Part shown: one piece after another, positions 52,701 to 61,823 of the stretch
Layout of the letters: each line of letters begins with the position of its first letter
Position numbering within the stretch: the first letter of the stretch is position 1
Assembly (NCBI GenBank): GCA_030442055.1
Contig: JAUJEB010000004.1
Span: forward strand, 310,001-374,000
Origin: Agaribacillus aureus
Lineage (GTDB): Bacteria; Bacteroidota; Bacteroidia; Cytophagales; Cyclobacteriaceae
Direction of reading: 5' to 3'
Length of the DNA stretch: 64,000 nucleotides
Notes under the pieces: model-generated
Seen by the model: the letters and a program-made list of their open reading frames with translations, nothing else
Databases searched by the model: none
What the model was told of the DNA's origin: nothing
Position numbers and translations under genes: made by a program

Positions 52701-55700
52701 ATGCTTCCTATTATATTTATTGTAACATCCGATTGAGAAGGCGCACAAATACCATTGTTATCCGTGATCGTCCACCGCAACACATTGGCCCCTACCGTCA
52801 AGCCACTAGCATTGGTGGCGGGATCGTTGGCATCGGCAAAAACAGCCGTTCCACTGACAACTGTCCAGGTACCCGTCTCGTCGACACCTACTGCATTAGC
52901 AGCAAGGTTGGTGCTGGTAGTACAAATATCCTGATTAGGACCTGCGTTTGATACCGTCAGAATCGTCACATTAACATCTACCAAATCACTTGAGGAAGGA
53001 CATGTACCGGTATCATCCGTAATTTCCCACTGAAACTGGTTCAACCCAACCGACAATCCCGTAACACCGGTTGCCGGATCGTTGGCATCGGCAAAAATTC
53101 CTGTTCCGCTAACTACTGTCCAAGTACCCGTTTCATTGGCTCCGGCGGCATTGGCGGCAAGTGCTGTAGCGGTACCGCATACATTCTGGTCAGCTCCAGC
53201 CGCAGCAGCGGTTATGGTGCCAATTACATTAATGGTTACTGCGTCATCATTGCTACCACAACCAAAGGGATTGATATCGGCGATAGTCCACGTGAAATCA
53301 TATGTCTGCCCGTCAATTAAGCCTGTTACGTCAGTATTTGGATCATTAGGATCTACAAAGGTAGGCGCAGGTAGTACTGCACCGGTATAAGACCAAAGAC
53401 CTATTTCAGTCAGGTTATCGAAGTTATTGGCGGCCAGCGTTACAGTAGTTGTGCAAATACTTTGATCGGGACCCGCATTGGGCAAGGTTAGATTCGTAAA
53501 GCTGATATCAACCGTTGCAGCATCGGTGCAGTTGTTAAGCGTATTGGTTACTTCCCATTGAAAGGTATTCACGCCAGCAGTCAATCCTGTCACCTCGGTG
53601 TTAGGATCCGTCGCGTCTGCAAACGTTCCGGTGCCGGCCACAACAGTCCACAAGCCTGTCTCATTAGCCCCTACCGATGCATTCAAGAAGGTACTGCTGT
53701 TACAAACGGATTGATTCAATCCGGCATTGGCCGTTGGAGCGGCGGCTACGTCGACCGTAATAGTCTCAGAGTCTGCCGTACAACCTGGCGCTGCCACCGT
53801 ATAAGTAAATTGATAACTTCCCGGAGCAACTGCCGACGCGTCAAAGATATTTCCCGTCAAAGCTCCTGTAGCATCGTCATCGTTCCAGGTACCTCCGGCA
53901 TCATTGCCTGTCAAGCCTGAAAACAGGTCAAATGCGGTATCGCTGGTACAGGCATTATTGTTTATAAGGGCCGTACCGGCACTGAGATTGGCAACAACAT
54001 TAACCGTAACCGTAGCTGCATCCGCGGGACAAGTTGGGCTGTTGACAATATAAGTAAAGTTATAAGTTCCTGCGCCAACGAGACTTGCATCAAAAATTTC
54101 GTTATCTGCTCCTGACAATGCCAGGGTCAAATTGTCGTCATTCCAGGTACCCCCGGCGTCATTGCCGGTCAATAATGTATATAAGTCAAAATTGGTAGTA
54201 GTCACACAGGCGGTTCCGGTGGAGCCGGTACCGGCGTTTGGTTCGGCAATAACATTCACTGAAACCGTAGCAGTTGCCGGCGCACATCCGACATTCGTGA
54301 CTGTATAAGTAAAATTATAAGTTAATCCACCGGTAACACCACCAACAGTAGCGTCAAAGATAGCACCTGTCAACCCCCCGCTTGCATCATCGTCATTCCA
54401 GGTACCGCCGGCATCCGGTGTACCACCCAGGGCCGCAAAAAGATCGACAGCATTATCATTCTTACACACATCTATTGTAGCATCTGTGCCCGGATCGGGT
54501 AATGGATTAACAACAATATCTTCAGTATCGGTGCCTACACAGCCATTCCCATCAGTCACCTGATAAGTAATCGTGTGTGTCCCTACACCCGCCACAGCAG
54601 GATCAAAGGTGCCATTTATCGCATCGATAATTCCCGTTCCAACCCAGAGACCACCAGGTGTGGCAGCCACCAGATTTGCTGCTGCCGCATTCACACAAAA
54701 CGGACCGGCAGGGGTAATAGTAGCATCTGGCAGTGGATTAACAACTATATCTTCTGTATCTGTATTTGAACAACCATTGCCGTCAGTGACCTGATAAGTA
54801 ATCGTGTGGGTCCCTACGCCTGCTACAGCTGGATCAAAGGTGCCATTCACCGCGTCGGTAATTCCCACACCTGACCAGGTGCCACCACCTGTAGCTGCCA
54901 CCAGATTTACTGCCACGGCATCCACACAAAATGGACCTGCAGGCGTAATCGTAGCATCGGGTAATGGATTAACAACTATATCTTCTGTATCGGTACCCAC
55001 GCAGCCATTCCCATCAGTCACCTGATAGGTAATCGTATGAGTTCCTACACCTGCTACCGCAGGATCAAAGGTACCATTTACTGCGTCCGTAATTCCCACA
55101 CCTGACCAGGTGCCCCCACCCGTAGCTGCCACCAGGTTTGTTGCTGCCGCATCCACACAAAATGGACCGGCGGGCGTAATCGTCGCATCGGGCAATGGAT
55201 TAACTACTATATCTTCTGTATCGGTACCCACGCAGCCATTACCATCAGTCACTTGATAAGTAATCGTATGGGTTCCAACACCTGCTACAGCAGGATCAAA
55301 GGTGCCATTTATCGCATCGATAATTCCCGTTCCAGCCCAGAGACCGCCAGGTGTGGCAGCCGCCAGATTTGCTGCTGCCGCATCCACACAAAACGGACCG
55401 GCTGGCGTAATCGTCGCATCGGGCAATGGATTAACTACTATATCTTCTGTATCAGTGCCAACACAACCATTCCCATCAGTCACCTGATAAGTAATCGTAT
55501 GTGTCCCTGCACCTGCTACGGCAGGATCAAAGGTGCCATTTATCGCATCAGTAATTCCTACCCCTGACCAGGTACCGCCGCCGGTAGCTGCTACCAGGTT
55601 TGTTGCTACATCATTCACACAAAATGGACCGGCTGGCGTAATCGTCGCATCGGGCAATGGATTAACTACTATATCTTCTGTATCAGTGCCAACACAACCA

Positions 55701-58132
55701 TTCCCATCAGTCACCTGATAAGTAATCGTATGTGTCCCTACACCTGCTACCGCAGGATCAAAGGTGCCATTTATCGCATCGATAATTCCCGTTCCAACCC
55801 AGAGACCACCAGGTGTGGCAGCCGCCAGATTTGCTGCTGCCGCATCCACACAAAATGGACCGGCTGGTGTAATCGTCGCATCGGGCAATGGATTAACAAC
55901 TATATCTTCTGTATCAGTGCCAACACAGCCATTTCCATCAGTCACCTGATAAGTAATCGTATGCGTCCCTGCACCTGCTACGGCAGGATCAAAGGTGCCG
56001 TTTATCGCATCGATAATTCCCGCTCCAACCCAGAGACCTCCGGGTGTGGCAGCCGCCAGGTTTGTTGCTGCCGCATCCACACAAAACGGACCGGCTGGCG
56101 TAATCGTAGCATCAGGCAGCGGGTTAACTACTATATCTTCTGTATCTGTATTTGAACAACCATTGCCGTCAGTAACCTGATAAGTTATCGTATGAGTCCC
56201 TACACCTGCTACTGCAGGATCAAAGGTGCCATTCACCGCGTCAGTAATTCCTACCCCTGACCAAGTACCGCCGCCTGTAGCTGCCACCAGATTTACCGCC
56301 ACATCATTCACGCAAAATGGACCGGCTGGCGTAATCGTAGCATCAGGCAATGGATTAACTACTATATCTTCTGTATCGGTACCTACACAGCCATTCCCAT
56401 CAGTCACCTGATAAGTAATCGTGTGCGTCCCTACACCCGCTACCGCAGGATCAAAGGTGCCATTTATCGCATCGATAATTCCCGTTCCAACCCAGAGACC
56501 GCCAGGTGTGGCAGCCGCCAGATTTACTGCTGCCGCATCCACACAAAACGGACCGGCGGGCGTAATCGTCGCATCGGGCAATGGATTAACTACTATATCT
56601 TCTGTATCAGTGCCAACACAGCCATTCCCATCTGTGACCTGATAGGTAATCGTATGCGTCCCTACACCTGCCACGGCAGGATCAAAGGTGCCATTTATCG
56701 CATCGATAATTCCCGTTCCAACCCAGAGACCACCAGGCGTGGCAGCCACCAGATTTGTTGCTACATCATTCAAACAAAACGGACCGGCGGGCGTAATCGT
56801 CGCATCGGGCAATGGATTAACGACAATATCTTCGGTATCAGTGCCAACACAGCCATTCCCATCTGTGACCTGATAGGTAATCGTATGCGTCCCTACACCT
56901 GCCACCGCAGGATCAAAGGTGCCATTTATCGCATCGGTAATTCCCGTTCCAACCCAGAGACCACCAGGCGTGGCAGCCGCCAGATTTACTGCTGCCGCAT
57001 CCACACAAAACGGACCAGCAGGGGTAATCGTGGCATCGGGCAATGGGTTAACTACCATATCTTCGGTATCAGTGCCAACACAGCCATTCCCATCAGTGAC
57101 CTGATAGGTAATCGTATGCGTCCCTGCACCTGCTACAGCAGGATCAAAGGTGCCATTTATCGCATCGGTAATTCCCGTTCCAGCCCAGAGACCGCCAGGT
57201 GTGGCAGCCGCCAGATTTACTGCTGCCGCATCCACACAAAACGGACCAGCCGGCGTAATGGTAGCGTCCGGCAAAGGATTAACCGTAACAGTCGGCGTAC
57301 CACTGAGACTTACCGGGTTACATGTATTCGCGTCAGTCAGGCTTACTAAACTATAAGTAGTAGTGGCAGATGGGCTGACATTAATAGGATCTCCGCTATT
57401 ATAACCGGCAATAACGCCAACGCCATTGTCAATTTCTATTGTGAACGGCCCGGTACCCCCGGTAATAGTAACAGAAAGATTGGTGTTGTCACCATCACAA
57501 ATAGTCGCATTTCCACTCAACACCGCAACCGGTCCATCCTCTACGACAATATTATTTAAGGTGCCCATACAACCGTTGGCATCCGTGACTTCGACAGAAT
57601 ATGTTCCAGGATTTAAGTTAACGGGATCTTCTACATCGCCAATAACCGTAGGACCTGTCCAAACAAACGAATAACCTCCAGCACCTCCGGAAACATCCAA
57701 ATCGATGGCACCTAGTGCGGGTGGACAAACATTGGTAATATTATTTACTGAAATCGAAACAGGTTGGGTATCAATAACCGTGGCAAATCCCGGAGCCTGA
57801 TTATTTAGTGCATCCTGCACCGCCACAATATAGTTACCATCATTGCCAAAGCCATTTCCATCAGGCAACCCCGTAAAGGTATGGGTAAATGGGCCGGGGC
57901 CAGGGCCTACTTCCACATGATTGGTGATGGTTGGTCCAATTATAAAGACCTGTAACGGTAAATTTACACCGTCAAAGTCAATGGTTAAAGTAGCGTCATT
58001 GACACCATCACAACTGGCAGAAGTAGTGGTTATATTAATTATGGAGGGTAACTGCGCAAATGCTTTTTGACTAAAAGTCGTAGCAATTACTGCAATTAAA
58101 CCAAATAAAATATGCCTGATTTTAAATTTCAT
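49787..58132 (-). CDS. Giant (2781 aa) repeat adhesin with T9SS type B sorting domain
   Basis: Signal peptide IRHILFGLIAVIATTFSQKAFA is followed by two SprB-like/Ig modules, then twelve nearly identical 77-residue repeats (NPLPDATITPAGPFC ... GTHTITYQVTDGNGC). Three modules with AGGTWNDD cores come next, then eight modules of about 84 residues with NETGTWTVVSGTG cores, SprB-like modules (CTNNDDGVISFDITGG) and a final type B sorting domain (IPNIFTPNGDTYNDTFFI, NRLGRKIYET, YQNDWDG). It is therefore a T9SS substrate, presumably a surface adhesin. No PorP/SprF gene lies next to it, unlike the two other cargo genes in this window that have one; a small SprB-repeat protein gene lies just upstream. 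Confidence 0.94.
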   Translation of the reverse strand: MKFKIRHILFGLIAVIATTFSQKAFAQLPSIINITTTSASCDGVNDATLTIDFDGVNLPLQVFIIGPTITNHVEVGPGPGPFTHTFTGLPDGNGFGNDGNYIVAVQDALNNQAPGFATVIDTQPVSISVNNITNVCPPALGAIDLDVSGGAGGYSFVWTGPTVIGDVEDPVNLNPGTYSVEVTDANGCMGTLNNIVVEDGPVAVLSGNATICDGDNTNLSVTITGGTGPFTIEIDNGVGVIAGYNSGDPINVSPSATTTYSLVSLTDANTCNPVSLSGTPTVTVNPLPDATITPAGPFCVDAAAVNLAAATPGGLWAGTGITDAINGTFDPAVAGAGTHTITYQVTDGNGCVGTDTEDMVVNPLPDATITPAGPFCVDAAAVNLAAATPGGLWVGTGITDAINGTFDPAVAGVGTHTITYQVTDGNGCVGTDTEDIVVNPLPDATITPAGPFCLNDVATNLVAATPGGLWVGTGIIDAINGTFDPAVAGVGTHTITYQVTDGNGCVGTDTEDIVVNPLPDATITPAGPFCVDAAAVNLAAATPGGLWVGTGIIDAINGTFDPAVAGVGTHTITYQVTDGNGCVGTDTEDIVVNPLPDATITPAGPFCVNDVAVNLVAATGGGTWSGVGITDAVNGTFDPAVAGVGTHTITYQVTDGNGCSNTDTEDIVVNPLPDATITPAGPFCVDAAATNLAAATPGGLWVGAGIIDAINGTFDPAVAGAGTHTITYQVTDGNGCVGTDTEDIVVNPLPDATITPAGPFCVDAAAANLAAATPGGLWVGTGIIDAINGTFDPAVAGVGTHTITYQVTDGNGCVGTDTEDIVVNPLPDATITPAGPFCVNDVATNLVAATGGGTWSGVGITDAINGTFDPAVAGAGTHTITYQVTDGNGCVGTDTEDIVVNPLPDATITPAGPFCVDAAAANLAAATPGGLWAGTGIIDAINGTFDPAVAGVGTHTITYQVTDGNGCVGTDTEDIVVNPLPDATITPAGPFCVDAAATNLVAATGGGTWSGVGITDAVNGTFDPAVAGVGTHTITYQVTDGNGCVGTDTEDIVVNPLPDATITPAGPFCVDAVAVNLVAATGGGTWSGVGITDAVNGTFDPAVAGVGTHTITYQVTDGNGCSNTDTEDIVVNPLPDATITPAGPFCVNAAAANLVAATPGGLWVGTGIIDAINGTFDPAVAGVGTHTITYQVTDGNGCVGTDTEDIVVNPLPDPGTDATIDVCKNDNAVDLFAALGGTPDAGGTWNDDDASGGLTGAIFDATVGGVTGGLTYNFTYTVTNVGCAPATATVSVNVIAEPNAGTGSTGTACVTTTNFDLYTLLTGNDAGGTWNDDNLTLALSGADNEIFDASLVGAGTYNFTYIVNSPTCPADAATVTVNVVANLSAGTALINNNACTSDTAFDLFSGLTGNDAGGTWNDDDATGALTGNIFDASAVAPGSYQFTYTVAAPGCTADSETITVDVAAAPTANAGLNQSVCNSSTFLNASVGANETGLWTVVAGTGTFADATDPNTEVTGLTAGVNTFQWEVTNTLNNCTDAATVDISFTNLTLPNAGPDQSICTTTVTLAANNFDNLTEIGLWSYTGAVLPAPTFVDPNDPNTDVTGLIDGQTYDFTWTIADINPFGCGSNDDAVTINVIGTITAAAAGADQNVCGTATALAANAAGANETGTWTVVSGTGIFADANDPATGVTGLSVGLNQFQWEITDDTGTCPSSSDLVDVNVTILTVSNAGPNQDICTTSTNLAANAVGVDETGTWTVVSGTAVFADANDPATNASGLTVGANVLRWTITDNNGICAPSQSDVTINIIGSITAADAGPDQTICDTFTNLAANAAGVNETGTWTVISGTGIFADASDPATNVTGLSIGINEFQWEIAPNSGPCPPSTDLVTVEVGANTVADAGPDQTICATLTTLAGNAVGSNETGTWTVVSGTGIFVDANDPATQVTGLSDGNNVFRWTISDNNGICASSQADVTIEKSGNITTPDAGPDQGTCDTFATLAANAVGATETGTWTVISGTGVFADANDPATTVTGLSAGLNEFQWEISDNTGTCPASNDLMAINVGAVTTSDAGVLQNICDTFTTLAANAAAPAETGIWSIVSGTGVFTNINDPNTDVTGLSNGINEFRWTIIDNSGVCASSEDEVIINVLNPADPLCAGGGGINCGAFTISVTEVRPSCTNNDDGVISFDITGGSGNYTVVLTDNAAFNKGETGTAAASIVFQDLSAEDYEYTVDDGVGNTCTLPYSLVRETVVKATAADFVDVICFGESTGEARITITEGGNPPYEYSIDGLVWNTLAPDRVVNNLPALGIYNILVRDDATDQCPAEVEVNINNAFPEIDMTFNTNDATCNNAGGSIEVSNVTGGLAPYRYRLDGTDFSSLPANNTFEDLTAGFHFLTVIDDNGCEKNYNILVDAPGLVLFTSNVVNPDCNGNGQNGSITIQIDPFQLPGSFEAAISTDINEDGTFQVVPGNGIMEFLDLSVGTYYVTVVSADGCPNKVPITISGGPVALGFDLALECFDNAQAILLSNITAEDNTPFDIEVYRVGEITPIDVITLSDIPAGNIFRISSANFLNAAGNYQLLLTQTQAACGTALSSGVENFNINPPLSATLGEVTQSFPERATGTIMINNVTGGAGGYEIMIEPSGGNWIEIPKNQTNQEFEFQFTELFPGDYEIFIADSLGCEIMFSVPLPQDTEIFIPNIFTPNGDTYNDTFFIRNLPGDGAKLLISNRLGRKIYETDNYQNDWDGEENADGIYFYTIVIGDEKFSGWIEIWRGGLRK
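51690..53730 (-). repeat. Eight NETGTW modules, the last six in alternating A-B order
   Basis: Eight modules of about 84 residues start with (A/S)DAGPDQTIC and contain NETGTWTVVSGTG and ANDPATxVTGL. From the third on, endings alternate: FQWEI with TCPxSxDLV (units 3, 5, 7), and RWTI with GICASSQ (units 4, 6, 8). The real duplication unit is therefore a dimer of about 165 residues (about 500 bp). Confidence 0.85.
54509..57280 (-). repeat. 12 x 231-bp tandem repeat array (77 residues per unit)
   Basis: Twelve exact-length 231-bp units begin at NPLPDATITPAG (first codon ends at 57280) and stop at 54509; 12 x 231 = 2772 bp, exactly the span. Units differ at few positions and come in two main versions in their middle part, PGGLW(V/A)GTGI and GGGTWSGVGI. 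The near identity shows recent expansion or ongoing gene conversion. Confidence 0.95.
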
Positions 58133-58153
58133 AGACTAAATATTACTTCAATC

Positions 58154-58678
58154 TTATTTTTCTTTTACCTCGTATGACTGAGATAACACGCAATTTTTAC
58201 TGTCCTTCACCACTAATAAGTAATTTCCCGGCAAGGCATCTGATAAGGTTTGTGTATTGGTATTTTTATTGCCAGGGCCTATCCAATAATAGTTATATGG
58301 GGGAATACCCCCTCTGGCATTAGCTTGTAGCCTTTCCGTTCCATTGGATTGGCTCTCACCGGTAATATTATCAATTTTCAAAGCTGAAACAGGCTGATAT
58401 TCATTCGAAAATTCTGTTACACACCCTTTCCTGTCGGTTATTTTGACATGATAAAATCCCTGACTGGATAATTGTATAGTGTTTGATCTGGAGCCGTTAT
58501 CCCATAAATAATTATATGGAGGAAAGCCTCCGGTAACACTTAAAGTCAGTCTTGCGTCATTTTTACCTTCGCAATACCCATGGCTTATCTCGTGTTTTAC
58601 ATTCAGGTTACATTCCTGGGAAAATACCCCGAAATGAATACACATAGTCATGAATACAAAGGCCATTAAATTTTGCAT
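58154..58678 (-). CDS. Small secreted protein with two SprB-like repeats
   Basis: 174 residues. Signal peptide (LMAFVFMTMCIHFGVFSQ) is followed by two SprB-like units, LTLSVTGGFPPYNYLWDNG and a second GGIPPYNYYWIGPG, each with an NY/PY-W core, and a C-terminal KNCVLSQSYEVKEK. There is no T9SS sorting domain, OmpA domain or membrane anchor. It ends 21 bp before the start of the giant type B adhesin in the same direction, so the two are probably co-transcribed, and it may bind or cap that adhesin (inference). Confidence 0.75.
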   Translation of the reverse strand: MQNLMAFVFMTMCIHFGVFSQECNLNVKHEISHGYCEGKNDARLTLSVTGGFPPYNYLWDNGSRSNTIQLSSQGFYHVKITDRKGCVTEFSNEYQPVSALKIDNITGESQSNGTERLQANARGGIPPYNYYWIGPGNKNTNTQTLSDALPGNYLLVVKDSKNCVLSQSYEVKEK

Positions 58679-59254
58679 TTTACACGATAGTTTAGCTAAA
58701 ATTAATTATACCTCACCTTATATCAGACTGTAATATTATGGAGATTCTTTTCGATTTTTGATGCAAATAATTGCCAATCATACCCATATGTAAGTATTTG
58801 AACATAATTGAAATAGGTCAATAATCTAAAAGCCTGATTAGAAATCACTTAGCTAATAATGGCTTTAGCTGAGGTTTAACTAAAAGAAAGGCAATCATTT
58901 AAAATTCCTAAGATTAGAAGCCCAAACCATCTATCCATAATAAAATTTTGGAAAGGCCAGTTCAAAGTAAAATACTGATCTTCTGAGACCAGTAATCAGG
59001 TTAAAAAAAGGATTGATGCAAGGTGATTGATCATCAGATTGTGCGAGTCGTGAAATGTATAACACAAATGATGCGACAGTTGGACCACCAACGAAAATTG
59101 TCCTGTGCTATAACCATCTAAGCCACCTGGCCTTGTGAGTAAGTGGTGACCCAGCTATTAATTTTGACTAAGTATAAATTAGCATATTAATTATTAATAA
59201 AAGGGGGAAATCCTGTTGCTAACTATATATTTGCATGACATTAATAATTAAAAA
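58679..59254. other. Divergent intergenic region before ferritin
   Basis: 576 AT-rich bases between the divergent small SprB-protein and ferritin genes. TATATTTG at 59226-59233 matches the Bacteroidota -7 consensus, 21 bases before the ferritin ATG, but no TTG is found at the expected -33 distance. No ORF with recognisable content or RNA gene was seen. Confidence 0.4.
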
Positions 59255-59818
59255 ATGAAAAAACAGATTGTAACCCCAAGAGTATCCATCACCAGCGAAA
59301 CGGAGGCTTTGTTGAATCAACAAATTGATATGGAAGGTAAATCATCAGCGTACTACCTTTCCATGGCCTCATGGTGCGATACAAAGGGCTACGTAAATTC
59401 GGCTTCCTTCTTATATAAACACTCGGAAGAGGAAAGGCAGCACATGCTTAAACTTTTCGGCTACATCAATGATGCCGGCGGTCATGCCTTACAACCTGAA
59501 ATTACAGGTATCCAACATGAATTCAAGAGTTTGAGAGAGGTATTTGAGCTAATTCTGAACCACGAGCTGGAGGTCACCAAATCCATCAATAATATTGTAG
59601 ATCATTGTTTTAAAATCAAGGATTTTACTACTTTTCAATTTTTGCAGTGGTATGTGACCGAGCAACGCGAAGAGGAAATCCTGGCCAGAAGAGCGGTTGA
59701 ATTGTTCGATATTATAGGAGAGGAAGGGATTGGACTTTGGACCATCGATATGGAGATTGGTAAGTTGGAAGGCTTTGCGGCCGAAGGCGGACCCGATAAT
59801 CTTGACGACAATAACTGA
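59255..59818 (+). CDS. ftnA: Ferritin
   Basis: 187 residues, slightly longer than the usual 165-175. Four-helix ferritin with ferroxidase residues in sequence: the first-helix Glu in QIDMEGKSSAYYLSMASW, EEERQHMLK (ExxH), and the third- and fourth-helix Glu residues in VTEQREEEILARR. It stores iron as a 24-mer shell in the cytoplasm. A short N-terminal extension (KKQIVTPRVSITSE) and an acidic tail (GGPDNLDDNN) extend it. It stands alone; a terminator shared with the convergent DUF819 gene lies downstream. Confidence 0.95.
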   Translation: MKKQIVTPRVSITSETEALLNQQIDMEGKSSAYYLSMASWCDTKGYVNSASFLYKHSEEERQHMLKLFGYINDAGGHALQPEITGIQHEFKSLREVFELILNHELEVTKSINNIVDHCFKIKDFTTFQFLQWYVTEQREEEILARRAVELFDIIGEEGIGLWTIDMEIGKLEGFAAEGGPDNLDDNN

Positions 59819-59852
59819 TCCCCTGTCGTTTAATGGAAATACAGTAATCGTG

Positions 59853-59904
59853 GCTTTCAATTAATAACACCCTCCTGCCATTTGTGAAGGGGTTAATTGA
59901 AAGC
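59853..59904. terminator. Bidirectional hairpin between ferritin and DUF819 genes
   Basis: GCTTTCAATTAA (59853-59864) pairs perfectly with TTAATTGAAAGC (59893-59904), 12 bp, over a 28-base loop that may itself pair in part. It lies between converging genes and its right arm touches the DUF819 stop codon. It lacks a long T run on either side, so the termination call is moderate. Confidence 0.6.
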
Positions 59905-61163
59905 TACGGTGCCACAGCCTGCATCAGCAATCCACAGATATAGGCACCATAAGTTCCTAAAGCATAACCAAATACTGCCAGTAACACACCTACCGGAGCC
60001 AGGGAAGGATGAAACGCTGCAGCAACCACAGGTGCCGAGGCAGCGCCGCCGATATTTGCTTTGCTCCCAACCGCAATAAAGAAAAATGGGGCCTTTATAA
60101 TTTTGGCTACTATAAACAACAGTCCAACATGAATTGACATCCATATGCCCCCAACCATAAACAGGCCGGGATTCTCCATTACCTCTTTAATGTCCATTTT
60201 CATGCCGATAGTAGCCACCAAAATGTAAATAAAAACACTGCCAATTTTAGAGGCGCCCGCACCTTCCAACTTACGCCATTTGGTGAAGGAAAGTACTAAA
60301 CCAAAAGTAGTTGCGATGACCACCAGCCAGAAAAAGGACGAGTCCAGACTCAACCTCGACAGCTTTGGATAATGCTCTCCTATATAGGGAGCAATAAAAC
60401 CTGCCAAATAGTGCCCAAGGGCGGTACCAGCGAAGGCTACCCCTAAAATAACTACCAGATCACTTAAAGAGGCAATTCTGGCAATGGCCAGGCTATAATC
60501 CTCCATTTTCTTCTGTAACACCGATATCGACGAGGCATCGGCCTTAAAAAAACGGTCGATTTTATCGGATTTACCGACGCCCAGCAGGATAAAAAACATC
60601 CAGGTCTCAGCGATCACAATATCCACAGTGACCATAGCGGAATAAAGTTTATCCGAAGGCTGGAATATTTCATACATCGCCGCTTGATTGGCGCCACCCC
60701 CTATCCACGTTCCTGCAATGGTCGTCATTCCCCGCCAGACTGCTTCGGGCCCGACTCCTCCTACGATGTCTGGCAAAAAGCTGGAGACAATCAATATCGA
60801 CAGGGGCCCTCCTAAAATTACCCCGATGGTCGCTGTCAAGAAAATGATAATCGACTTCGGCCCTAACCTGACAAATTCCTTTAAATCAATATTCAAGGTT
60901 AACAGGACCAGGCTGGCAGGCAATAAATATCTGGATGCTATAAAGTAAATCTGCGAATCGGGTTCGTGCACAATGCCCAGGGTATTTAGTAGAGAAGGAA
61001 CAAAGTAACACAACAGCAACATCGGCACGTAGGTATAAAATTTCCGCCAAAGCGGGTTTTTGCTGGAGGATGTTTTAAATATAAAAGCCAGAATTATCAT
61101 CAATAAGCCAAAAATCACAGCGTCGTTGGTAATTAATGCTGCTTGCGGTTCATGTTCCTCCAT
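59904..61163 (-). CDS. DUF819 family integral membrane protein (putative transporter)
   Basis: 419 residues with about ten or eleven hydrophobic helices. Characteristic DUF819 (YjcL-like, Pfam PF05684) segments are TNDAVIFGLLMIILAFIF, YFIASRYLLPASLVLLTLNIDL, GTWIGGGANQAAM and the C-terminal FFIAVGSKANIGGAASAPV with AVFGYALGTYGAYICG. The family is related to the keto-acid/sodium-symporter fold, but its substrate is not established. It converges with ferritin and is divergent from gltB, 660 bp away. Confidence 0.92.
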   Translation of the reverse strand: MEEHEPQAALITNDAVIFGLLMIILAFIFKTSSSKNPLWRKFYTYVPMLLLCYFVPSLLNTLGIVHEPDSQIYFIASRYLLPASLVLLTLNIDLKEFVRLGPKSIIIFLTATIGVILGGPLSILIVSSFLPDIVGGVGPEAVWRGMTTIAGTWIGGGANQAAMYEIFQPSDKLYSAMVTVDIVIAETWMFFILLGVGKSDKIDRFFKADASSISVLQKKMEDYSLAIARIASLSDLVVILGVAFAGTALGHYLAGFIAPYIGEHYPKLSRLSLDSSFFWLVVIATTFGLVLSFTKWRKLEGAGASKIGSVFIYILVATIGMKMDIKEVMENPGLFMVGGIWMSIHVGLLFIVAKIIKAPFFFIAVGSKANIGGAASAPVVAAAFHPSLAPVGVLLAVFGYALGTYGAYICGLLMQAVAP

Positions 61164-61823
61164 AATTTCAGGGTAACTTTAATTTATCACTCAATTTTTC
61201 AGATAACGATGACGCTACTTTATCTCTGCCGACAAAAAAATTAAAATCGGTCATAAATTCATAATTTATAAAAAATACAATTACCGGAGATTAAGAAGCA
61301 TAATAATTCTGCCATATTAAGGTAACAACCCGGATGATTACGCTGTGCTCACCAAACAGAGCGACCTCTCTCCTATCCAATATTGTATACTGATAATCAA
61401 TAACTTAACTTCAAAAAGCTATTGACATTTTGTGACTAAATTATCAAAACAATTCACGGCGTTGAAATTTTAACAATTTATCTCATTTTTATGTTAAAAA
61501 ACTGAAATATTTTTAATGGCGGCGATTTTTTTTTTTAATAAATGCAATAATTTTTCAAACCTGATAAAAAAAACTCATAACATTTCCACTTTTGACACAA
61601 ATTTCGCAATTTCATATTTCGTTCAATTTTTAATACCGTGAATATATGGTTTTCACGGGCATTATATGGAGCGATGTTTGACGATAAAACTATTACTAAA
61701 CAAGTTTTGTCATTAAAAGTTTAGCAAGGATCAATTTTGATAGTTGCCGGTTTTAAATTGGCATCTGTTGAACAAACGGCCGATAAGCTACATTTACTGG
61801 CCGTATTACTGTAAAATGCAAGG
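61164..61823. other. Divergent region before gltB with several hairpins
   Basis: 660 AT-rich bases. A run of 12 T lies near 61535. TTGACA (61592) is followed after 18-20 bases by TATTTC, a possible promoter for gltB. In the likely 5' leader are perfect stems: CCGTGAA/TTCACGG (61636-61642 with 61652-61658), CTAAAC/GTTTAG near 61697-61726 and ACGGCC/GGCCGT (61776-61781 with 61799-61804). No ORF or tRNA is evident; a structured leader is possible but unproven. Confidence 0.45.

Noticed and set aside
54509..57280. The regular 231-bp repeats as a CRISPR array or satellite DNA
   Set aside because: The repeats are in frame, code for a continuous protein with a signal peptide and sorting domain, and have no spacers.
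56423..57349. 308-codon plus-strand ORF and a ladder of 61-73 codon ORFs opposite the giant adhesin
   Set aside because: They recur with exactly the 231-bp period of the repeat on the other strand and have Cys/Arg-rich or Pro/Val-rich composition with no start signals, so they are shadows of the repeat array.
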